From: an uncultured Lachnospiraceae bacterium
Lineage (GTDB): Bacteria > Bacillota > Clostridia > Lachnospirales > Lachnospiraceae
DNA: 5,716 nucleotides
Direction of reading: 5' to 3'
Assembly (NCBI GenBank): GCA_946639085.1
Contig: CAMPBP010000103.1
Coordinates: forward strand, 1-5,716
Shown piece after piece: positions 1 to 5,716 of this stretch. Numbering within the stretch: the first letter of the stretch is position 1; every line of letters starts with the position of its first letter. A program made the translations under genes and the position numbers. Below the pieces are notes generated by a model. The model was not told the DNA's origin and did not search any database. It worked only from the letters and a program-made list of their open reading frames with translations.

Positions 1-1290
1 CGTGTTTAACGACGGATCCTCGAGCACCTTTTCCAAAAGGCTCTCAAGCTTTTTTCCGATCTCGGGGCCTTCTTTGCATCCGGCCTTTATAAGATCGGCA
101 CCGGTGACGGCAAGAGTCTTAAGTGAAACGCACTCTTTTCTTTCCATCACCTCATCGTATGCTTTTCTTACTCTTTCGAGCAATTCAAGCTTTTCTTCCA
201 TGCGATATTTGCCTTGTCCCAAAATATCGGCACGGTTAAGTTCAAATATGTCGGGGAATGCTTCCTCTCCGATCCTGTGGATCTCCTTGCGGATATGGAT
301 ATCCGACGACTCTATGATCCAGTCGTGACATCCCACGAGAGTGCAGACTTTTCTTTTTGTCTCATTATCAAACTTAAGCCTGTTAAAGATATCTTTGCTT
401 ATATCCACACCCACCTTCGGATGACCGTAGAAATGATCGATCCCGTTATCGTCGGTCTTTCTGGTGGCAGGCTTGCCCACGTCGTGAAGCAGTGCCGCAA
501 GTCTTAATACCTTGTCGGCTTTTATGTTTTCCATCACCTTGACCGTATGAACTCCGACGGTGTAAGCGTGGTGAGGATTGTTCTGAGGCGTTCTCATCAT
601 AAGATCGAACTCGGGAAGGAAAACTTTGGTGATCCCAAGCTCATAAGCCTCAACTATATATCCGGGATTGTCGCTTGTTATCATTTTAAGGAATTCTTCG
701 CGGATCCTCTCCGCACTTATCTTCTTAAGATTGACCGCAAGCTCCGTGATCGCCTTCTTTGTTTCTTTTTCGATGGTATACCCAAGCTGGGCCGCGAAAC
801 GGACCGCTCGTAAAATACGAAGTGCATCCTCGTCAAAGCGTTCTCTTGCATCGCCGACGCATCGCACGATCCTGTTTTCGATGTCTTCCCTTCCACCGTA
901 CAGATCCACTATACCTGTGCGCGGATTGTAAGCCATCGCATTGATCGTGAAATCCCGTCTCCTCAAATCTTCTTTGAGCGAATCGGTAAAAAGAACACTG
1001 CTCGGATGCCTGGCATCATCGTACTCCCCGTCTATACGGTATGTGGTGACCTCATAGACCACTTTATCAAGAAGTACCGATACCGTTCCGTGTTCAATAC
1101 CCGTATCGAAAGTTACTTTGAAAAGTTTTTTCACATCCTGGGGATGAGCGGACGTGGTGATATCCCAGTCGTTGGGAGTGCGGTTTAAAAGAGTGTCTCT
1201 TACGCATCCTCCCACCGCATATGCCTCAAAGCCCGCTGCCTCAAGAGTGTTTATTATTTTTTCGACGTTCTCGGGTATTTTTATCTGCAT
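1..1290 (-). CDS. cca: CCA tRNA nucleotidyltransferase with HD domain (C-terminus cut by window edge)
   Basis: This gene adds or repairs the 3'-terminal CCA of tRNAs in the cytoplasm, using CTP and ATP. The minus strand is open for 430 codons from the ATG at 1290-1288 to the window edge with no stop; the C-terminus is missing, probably by a short stretch, since clostridial relatives are usually about 440-450 residues. The class II nucleotidyltransferase head shows the nucleotide-binding GGCVRD (residues 27-32), the metal-binding catalytic DWD (Asp41 and Asp43), RRRDFTINA (110-118) and the base-selecting EDALR (154-158). A helical region follows, then an HD phosphohydrolase-like domain with HH (240-241), HD (269-270), HFYGH (286-290) and CHD (321-323). 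The ATG is the earliest possible start, because two TAA codons lie just upstream in frame, and the N-terminus (IPENVEKII...AGFEAYAVGG) fits the family. A poly(A) polymerase of the same superfamily is the alternative, but the HD domain and likely lineage favour a CCA enzyme. It lies 6 bases after ackA. Confidence 0.93.
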   Translation of the reverse strand, partial: MQIKIPENVEKIINTLEAAGFEAYAVGGCVRDTLLNRTPNDWDITTSAHPQDVKKLFKVTFDTGIEHGTVSVLLDKVVYEVTTYRIDGEYDDARHPSSVLFTDSLKEDLRRRDFTINAMAYNPRTGIVDLYGGREDIENRIVRCVGDARERFDEDALRILRAVRFAAQLGYTIEKETKKAITELAVNLKKISAERIREEFLKMITSDNPGYIVEAYELGITKVFLPEFDLMMRTPQNNPHHAYTVGVHTVKVMENIKADKVLRLAALLHDVGKPATRKTDDNGIDHFYGHPKVGVDISKDIFNRLKFDNETKRKVCTLVGCHDWIIESSDIHIRKEIHRIGEEAFPDIFELNRADILGQGKYRMEEKLELLERVRKAYDEVMERKECVSLKTLAVTGADLIKAGCKEGPEIGKKLESLLEKVLEDPSLNT

Positions 1291-1296
1291 AAATTA

Positions 1297-2490
1297 TTAT
1301 TTTACCAATCTTACAGTCTCCCGACAGATCGCAAGTTCCTCGTTGGTGGGAACTATCATGGTAACAACCTTTGAGCCGGGATCGGAAAGAACTACCGTCT
1401 CTCCTCTTAATTTGTTCTTCTCGGGATCAACGTTTGTGCCAAGATATGTAAGATATTCCGAAACCATCTTACGAACGAGAGAAGTGTTCTCGCCCACACC
1501 TGCGGTATAAACGATAACATCGACACCGTTCATGGCAGCCACGTATGAACCGATGAACTTGGCTACGTGATATGAATATGTCTCAAGTGTAACCTTTGCA
1601 AGTTCGTTGCCTTCGTTGTAAGCTTTCTCAAGATCTCTGAAGTCGCTGGATACTTTTGAAAGACCGTATACACCGGACTTCTTGTTTAATATCTCAAGCA
1701 CTCCGTCGGCATCGGTGTGAAGCTTTCCGGCAAGGAAAGTAACGATCGCAGGATCTATACTTCCGGATCTGGTTCCCATGATCAGACCGTCAAGAGGTGT
1801 AAGTCCCATTGATGTATCTACCGACTTTCCTTTATCAACAGCGGTTATCGATGCGCCGTTACCTAAGTGACAAACGATGATCTTTAAATCTTTTCTGTCT
1901 TTTCCGAGAAACTTTGCGGCTTCTGTTGAAACAAAGTCGTGGCTCGTACCGTGGAATCCGTAACGACGAACCTTAAACTTCTCATAATACTCATAAGGGA
2001 TACCGTAAAGGTATGCTTTCGGAGGCATGGTCTGATGGAATGCGGTATCGAATACTGCTACCATCGGAACATTGGGCATAAGCTTCTTGCATGCGTTGAT
2101 ACCGATAAGGTTTGCGGGATTGTGAAGGGGAGCAAGATCGTTGCACTCCTCAATTGCCTTAACCACTTCGTCGTCGATCACAACGCTTGAAGCAAACTTC
2201 TCGCCGCCGTGAACTATTCTGTGTCCTACGGCATCGATATCGGAAAGTGACTTAACAACACCGGTCTTATCGTTGGTGAGCATGTCAATGACAAGCTGAA
2301 CCGCTACCGTATGGTCGGGCATGGGAGTTACCGTTACTTCCTTGTCGCCGTCTTTAGGCTGATATGTGATCTGGCTTCCGTCTATACCGATCCTTTCACA
2401 TAAGCCTTTTGCAAGTACTTCCTCTGTATCTGAATTGATAAACTGATATTTAAGCGACGAACTGCCGCAGTTTATTACCAATACGTTCAT
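1297..2490 (-). CDS. ackA: Acetate kinase
   Basis: The enzyme reversibly transfers phosphate between acetyl phosphate and ADP, giving acetate and ATP; it is the ATP-forming last step of acetate fermentation, normally paired with phosphotransacetylase (Pta). The 397-residue length is typical of the family. The N-terminal signature [11 protein letters not shown] (residues 5-15) and the second signature around [10 protein letters not shown] (178-187) are both present. The functional positions known from the Methanosarcina thermophila enzyme align at the same numbers without offset: Asn7, Arg91, His123, Asp148, His180, Asn211, Arg241, Gly331 and Glu384. The ASKHA-fold phosphate-binding segment HLGNGAS (208-214) is intact, so the enzyme should be active. 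The ATG at 2490-2488 is fixed by a GGAGG seven bases upstream and by the canonical [12 protein letters not shown] start. It follows proS by 26 bases and precedes cca by 6 bases, ending in tandem TAA TAA. No pta is visible in the window. Confidence 0.98.
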   Translation of the reverse strand: MNVLVINCGSSSLKYQFINSDTEEVLAKGLCERIGIDGSQITYQPKDGDKEVTVTPMPDHTVAVQLVIDMLTNDKTGVVKSLSDIDAVGHRIVHGGEKFASSVVIDDEVVKAIEECNDLAPLHNPANLIGINACKKLMPNVPMVAVFDTAFHQTMPPKAYLYGIPYEYYEKFKVRRYGFHGTSHDFVSTEAAKFLGKDRKDLKIIVCHLGNGASITAVDKGKSVDTSMGLTPLDGLIMGTRSGSIDPAIVTFLAGKLHTDADGVLEILNKKSGVYGLSKVSSDFRDLEKAYNEGNELAKVTLETYSYHVAKFIGSYVAAMNGVDVIVYTAGVGENTSLVRKMVSEYLTYLGTNVDPEKNKLRGETVVLSDPGSKVVTMIVPTNEELAICRETVRLVK

Positions 2491-2497
2491 AATGGAT

Positions 2498-2502
2498 CCT
2501 CC
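2498..2502 (-). promoter_or_regulatory. Ribosome binding site of ackA
   Basis: A GGAGG core on the minus strand lies in the 26-base gap after proS, with seven bases between it and the ackA ATG. It is a full-strength Shine-Dalgarno and confirms the start. Together with the short gap, it suggests ackA is translated independently from the same mRNA as proS. Confidence 0.85.
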
Positions 2503-2516
2503 GATATACTAAACTA

Positions 2517-3956
2517 TTAATATGCCTTGCCCCAGTAAACCATCTTCTTTGCGGGCTTTCCGCAACATACGCAGGTGTCTGCGATGGTTTCCTGATTAAA
2601 AGGCATGCAACGGCTCGTTACCGCGAGTTCTTCTTTTATCTTGTCTTCACAGGCACGATCTCCGCACCACATAGCTTTAACAAATCCGGTATGCTCTGCG
2701 AAAGTGTTCTTAAACTCTTCCCAGTTCTTTGCAATATAAGTCTGAGAATCTCTTCTCGTTCTTGCAGCCTCAAGCATATCCTTCTGGATAGCGGGGATGA
2801 GTTCTTTGATCTTTGCTTCCAAAGCATCGATGGCACACTCAAACTTCTCGCCTGTATCACGACGAACCAGAATTGCCTTACCTTCTTCGATATCTCTGGG
2901 TCCGATCTCGATACGAAGAGGAACGCCGCGCATCTCGCACTCGGAGAATTTCCATCCGGGACTCTTGTCGGAATCGTCAACTTTTACTCTGAAGCCGCCC
3001 TTCTTAAGTTCGTCGCGGATAGCGTATGCCTTGTCGAGAACGCCTTCTTTCTTCTGCTGAATGGGAACGATCATGACCTGAGTGGGTGCAACGAGGGGAG
3101 GAAGTTTAAGTCCCGAATCGTCACCGTGAACCATTATGATCGCACCGATAAGTCTGGTGGTGGTTCCCCATGAAGTCTGATGTCCGTACTTTAATGTATT
3201 GTCTTTATCGGTAAACTGAATGTCGAAAGCACGAGCAAAGCCGTCACCGAAGTTGTGGCTCGTTCCTGACTGAAGTGCTTTTCCGTCGTGCATAAGTGCT
3301 TCTATGGTATAAGTAGCTTCCGCGCCGGCAAACTTTTCTTTGTCGGTCTTACGTCCTTTAACTACGGGAATGGCAAGAACTTCTTCACAGAAATCCGCAT
3401 AAAGGTTGAGCATCTGGATCGTTCTTTCTTCTGCTTCCTCAGCTGTGGCATGGATAGTATGTCCTTCCTGCCACAAGAACTCTCTTGATCTTAAGAAAGG
3501 TCTTGTTTCTTTTTCCCATCTGACTACGGAGCACCACTGATTGTAAACCTTGGGAAGATCTCTGTAGGAGTGAACTTCGTTTTTATAGAAATCACAGAAA
3601 AGAGTCTCGGAAGTGGGACGTACACACATCTTCTCGGTAAGGGGCTGAAGTCCGCCCTGTGTTACCCAGGCTACTTCCGGAGCAAATCCTTCAACGTGGT
3701 CTTTTTCTTTTTCAAGTAAGCTTTCGGGGATGAACATGGGAAGATAAACGTTCTCAACTCCCGTTGCCTTAAATCTTTCGTCCATCTGTTTCTGGATGAG
3801 TTCCCAGATCGCATATCCTGCGGGCTTGAATACCATACATCCTTTAACGCTGGTATAATCGCAAAGATCCGCTTTCATGCAGATGTCGGTATACCATTGT
3901 GCGAAATCCTCATCCATGGAAGTGATCGCTTCCACCATCTTTTTGTTGTCTGCCAT
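2517..3956 (-). CDS. proS: Prolyl-tRNA synthetase, archaeal/eukaryotic-type (ProS type 3)
   Basis: This cytoplasmic class II aminoacyl-tRNA synthetase joins proline to tRNA-Pro at the cost of ATP. At 479 residues it is the short form without the roughly 180-residue editing insertion of the E. coli-type enzyme. Visible in order are the dimer-interface motif 1 region (about residues 46-77, ending in YLPMFIP), the proline-pocket segment RPTSETLF (113-120), motif 2 ([21 protein letters not shown], Arg146 to His166), motif 3 ([17 protein letters not shown], 264-280), an anticodon-binding domain from about 290 to 390 opening with [10 protein letters not shown], and a C-terminal domain. That last domain carries four cysteines spaced C-x4-C-x25-C-x2-C (431, 436, 462, 465), the zinc-site layout of the Thermus thermophilus enzyme, and ends in a tyrosine (WGKAY), as that type does. 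The ATG at 3956-3954 has a GGAGG seven bases upstream and a strong promoter about 45 bases upstream. It is the first gene of the proposed proS-ackA-cca unit. Confidence 0.97.
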   Translation of the reverse strand: MADNKKMVEAITSMDEDFAQWYTDICMKADLCDYTSVKGCMVFKPAGYAIWELIQKQMDERFKATGVENVYLPMFIPESLLEKEKDHVEGFAPEVAWVTQGGLQPLTEKMCVRPTSETLFCDFYKNEVHSYRDLPKVYNQWCSVVRWEKETRPFLRSREFLWQEGHTIHATAEEAEERTIQMLNLYADFCEEVLAIPVVKGRKTDKEKFAGAEATYTIEALMHDGKALQSGTSHNFGDGFARAFDIQFTDKDNTLKYGHQTSWGTTTRLIGAIIMVHGDDSGLKLPPLVAPTQVMIVPIQQKKEGVLDKAYAIRDELKKGGFRVKVDDSDKSPGWKFSECEMRGVPLRIEIGPRDIEEGKAILVRRDTGEKFECAIDALEAKIKELIPAIQKDMLEAARTRRDSQTYIAKNWEEFKNTFAEHTGFVKAMWCGDRACEDKIKEELAVTSRCMPFNQETIADTCVCCGKPAKKMVYWGKAY

Positions 3957-3963
3957 TTTTATT

Positions 3964-3968
3964 CCTCC
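3964..3968 (-). promoter_or_regulatory. Ribosome binding site of proS
   Basis: GGAGG on the minus strand, with seven A/T-only bases between it and the proS ATG. It decides the start codon. A small 5-bp inverted repeat (AAGCG/CGCTT with a six-base loop, 3969-3984) sits directly upstream in the leader and leaves this site unpaired. Confidence 0.88.
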
Positions 3969-3999
3969 AAGCGTTTTTTCGCTTTTTTAGTCTTTTTGA

Positions 4000-4028
4000 A
4001 TTGTATTCTCTGTGCCTTGTTTTGTCAA
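4000..4028 (-). promoter_or_regulatory. Vegetative (sigma-A/sigma-70) promoter for proS-ackA-cca
   Basis: On the minus strand, a perfect -35 TTGACA (4028-4023) is followed by exactly 17 bases and a -10 TACAAT (4005-4000) that differs from TATAAT at one position. The expected transcription start is near 3993-3991, giving a leader of about 35 nucleotides before the proS ATG. The -35 box contains the TGA stop codon (4027-4025) of the upstream membrane-protein gene, so the promoter begins where that gene ends. The match to consensus suggests strong constitutive transcription, which suits a tRNA synthetase gene. No operator-like inverted repeat is seen over the boxes. Assignment is by pattern only. 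Confidence 0.8.
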
Positions 4029-5716
4029 TGTTTGTGAGCTTTTCGCTTCTTTTTGCCCCCTTCTTTTTGCCCTGTGACAAAGAGAGGTTTTTCATCCTCT
4101 TTTAAAGCCGCCATGCCGATACCAAGCATGGCAAAGAAAAGCGGTGTGTTCATCATCGTCTCAAAACTGAACATGTTGTTGGCGGTATAGGATATCAAAG
4201 AAAGGGCCACGCACAAAAGTCCCGGCCGGTCTTTTGCATAAGTTAAGCACTTTTTGATACCGGTAACGGTCATTGCGATAAAAGCGGAAAGTCCCAATAT
4301 ACCGTTGTTCACAAGTAAAGTTATCCACTCGCTGTGAGCGTTGGTAAGTCTTTGTCCACCAAAATAGGAGACCATTTTCTGAAGCTCTTCGTTTTGGATC
4401 TGCAAAAGCGAGTAGTAGAACATATCGGGGCCTGAACCTATGAGTTTATGCCACAAAGAAAGAAGCGAAAAACCTTTAAGTCCCGTCTTCCATGTGATAC
4501 CTCTGCTGCTTCCCCATGAGTCCGAGAATACAAACTCCGGTCTTGTCCCCACTATCGGTACTTTTCCCCCGTTAACGGTATTGACGATCAAAAGTATCAC
4601 GTATGTGATAAACAATATGCCCAGTCCGATAAGAATTCCGTTTCGAACTTTAACAGCCGCTTTAACGTTATATTCCTTTTTTCTCATCTTTATGAATACA
4701 TAAACGGCGATCGCCATAAGTAACATCACAAGTGACGGAAGTCCGTATGCTTTTTCGAGTACCGAGATACGATACATTCTGGGAATCTTATTGGTCTTAT
4801 CGACAAAGCCCACCATGGTGCCGGCAGTAAACATGACAGCCATGATCTCCAGGTCATTAAGTAACTTTTCTTTGTCCCCCATTGCATAACAAAGAAGTGC
4901 GATCATTGTTACCACAAGGGCGAAAAGTCCCGAGTCGGAGCCGTTTACGATGATCATGTAGAAAGAAACAAAAGCGCAGACCACCAATGTCACTTTTTCC
5001 CATGTCTTTTTCGCATCTGTGTACAGGCCCCATATAATGGGAGCGACCACACTTGTATAACCGCAAAACCAGTTGATGTTTCCCATACTTGAGATAAATC
5101 CGCCGCCGGTTGTGTAGTCAAATTTCATATCAAGGGAAAAATGGATATTCGACAGATACATACCCTTTGGACCCAGTGCGGGGGGAAGGGGGATAGTTAC
5201 TCTCGGTACGAGTGTGTAGACGTTATTTAATCCCCACCAGAAGGTAAAGAACGCAACGGCAATGACGGGAATGAACAGATATTTCGAAAATGTCACGCAC
5301 CTTGAAAGGATCAGATAGAACAAAAAGAAAACAAGATATGAGGCAAGTCCCAGATACCAGCCCTTTTGTCCGTAAAACGAGCCTTCCTTAAACCAGGGAA
5401 CTTCGGGATTGGTAAGATCGGCCTGCAGGTCGCAGCATGAATTGGATATTATCCCAAAAAAGATAAAGGTCAACACGAAAAGATCGGTTTCTTTTGCCTT
5501 TTTTATATATAAATAGAATTTCTTATCGATAATACAATCGAATAGCTTAAAAAGAAAAACTGCCGACGCGGCTATGAGCGCATAAAAGCCGGTCTTCATG
5601 ACCACTTTGTATTTTAACGTGGAGATCAGTGTATAGCCGTTTTTATGATACAGAGGCATTACACAAAAAAGCGCAATAACAACGGACCATGAGAGGATGA
5701 TCCCCGCAAGGACCAC
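4025..5716 (-). CDS. O-antigen ligase/polymerase family (Wzy_C) polytopic membrane protein (N-terminus cut by window edge)
   Basis: The 563 residues seen form a multi-spanning membrane protein, probably acting at the outer face of the cytoplasmic membrane to polymerise glycan units or transfer them to an acceptor during surface polysaccharide or glycoprotein assembly. The frame is open to the window edge; the GTG there is probably not the true start. About 14 hydrophobic segments are visible, near residues 1-22, 43-63, 78-95, 120-140, 146-163, 217-232, 241-258, 262-279, 290-305, 326-343, 359-380, 470-487, 498-516 and 523-538. The motif MGNINWFCGY (211-220) resembles the family's GN-x-N element. 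The long loop between segments 11 and 12 (about 381-469) has Arg405 near TWK, GSGPDMF (427-433) and a conserved-type AHSEW with His461, followed by NNGILGL (470-476), the typical Wzy_C signature. The tail is strongly basic (GGKKKRKAHKH). Family membership is fairly sure; ligase versus polymerase and the substrate cannot be told from sequence. Confidence 0.85.
   Translation of the reverse strand: MVLAGIILSWSVVIALFCVMPLYHKNGYTLISTLKYKVVMKTGFYALIAASAVFLFKLFDCIIDKKFYLYIKKAKETDLFVLTFIFFGIISNSCCDLQADLTNPEVPWFKEGSFYGQKGWYLGLASYLVFFLFYLILSRCVTFSKYLFIPVIAVAFFTFWWGLNNVYTLVPRVTIPLPPALGPKGMYLSNIHFSLDMKFDYTTGGGFISSMGNINWFCGYTSVVAPIIWGLYTDAKKTWEKVTLVVCAFVSFYMIIVNGSDSGLFALVVTMIALLCYAMGDKEKLLNDLEIMAVMFTAGTMVGFVDKTNKIPRMYRISVLEKAYGLPSLVMLLMAIAVYVFIKMRKKEYNVKAAVKVRNGILIGLGILFITYVILLIVNTVNGGKVPIVGTRPEFVFSDSWGSSRGITWKTGLKGFSLLSLWHKLIGSGPDMFYYSLLQIQNEELQKMVSYFGGQRLTNAHSEWITLLVNNGILGLSAFIAMTVTGIKKCLTYAKDRPGLLCVALSLISYTANNMFSFETMMNTPLFFAMLGIGMAALKEDEKPLFVTGQKEGGKKKRKAHKH

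Noticed and set aside
1154..1510. A 118-codon plus-strand frame opposite the cca/ackA junction.
   Set aside because: It lies antisense across two confidently identified genes; the translation is serine/threonine-rich with no family signature.
2503..2560. Possible internal promoter for ackA in the A/T-rich end of proS (TTTACT and TAGTAT-like hexamers).
   Set aside because: The hexamers match consensus poorly at a 17-base spacing, so an internal start is not supported over cotranscription with proS.
2691..3173. A 160-codon plus-strand frame opposite proS.
   Set aside because: It is antisense to the well-conserved catalytic and anticodon-binding region of ProRS and its translation shows no recognisable domain.
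3969..3988. AAGCG-TTTTTT-CGCTT followed by T's, resembling an intrinsic terminator on the plus strand.
   Set aside because: The stem is only 5 bp and no plus-strand gene leads into it. On the minus strand the A-run precedes the hairpin instead of a U-run following it, so it cannot terminate the membrane-gene transcript.
3910..4095. A 61-codon minus-strand frame spanning the end of the membrane gene, the proS promoter and the start of proS.
   Set aside because: It overlaps two better-supported genes in another frame, crosses the promoter, and its lysine-rich composition comes from A-rich DNA. No ribosome binding site was noted.

Overview
The window looks like ordinary chromosomal DNA from a Gram-positive, low-to-mid GC member of the Clostridia. 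The style of the proteins suggests Lachnospiraceae (a Butyrivibrio-like gut or rumen fermenter). The grounds are the class II tRNA nucleotidyltransferase carrying an HD domain, the archaeal/eukaryotic-type prolyl-tRNA synthetase, a 397-residue acetate kinase, and strong GGAGG ribosome binding sites. The lineage is an inference by resemblance; no search was run.

All four genes lie on the minus strand, so transcription runs from the right edge to the left edge. In that order they are: the C-terminal 563 residues of a polytopic membrane protein of the O-antigen ligase/polymerase (Wzy_C) type (4025-5716, N-terminus outside the window); a near-consensus vegetative promoter (TTGACA-17 bp-TACAAT) whose -35 box overlaps that gene's stop codon; proS, complete (2517-3956); ackA, complete (1297-2490); and cca, complete at its N-terminus but running off the left edge (1-1290). 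No gene-free stretch exceeds 70 bases. I see no mobile elements, CRISPR arrays, RNA genes or notable repeats.

proS, ackA and cca are separated by 26 and 6 bases with no terminator between them, so they most likely form one transcription unit driven by the promoter at 4000-4028. Two of them serve tRNA function: ProRS charges tRNA-Pro, and the CCA enzyme builds or repairs tRNA 3' ends. Acetate kinase between them makes ATP from acetyl phosphate during fermentation. The membrane protein belongs to cell-surface glycan assembly and appears functionally unrelated; its transcript has no visible terminator before the proS promoter.

I found no convincing sign of a previously undescribed system. The points worth a second look are modest: the promoter embedded in the upstream stop codon, the short proS leader with no room for a T-box, the cca start without a clear Shine-Dalgarno behind two tandem in-frame stops, and the unusual grouping of ackA with tRNA genes away from pta.
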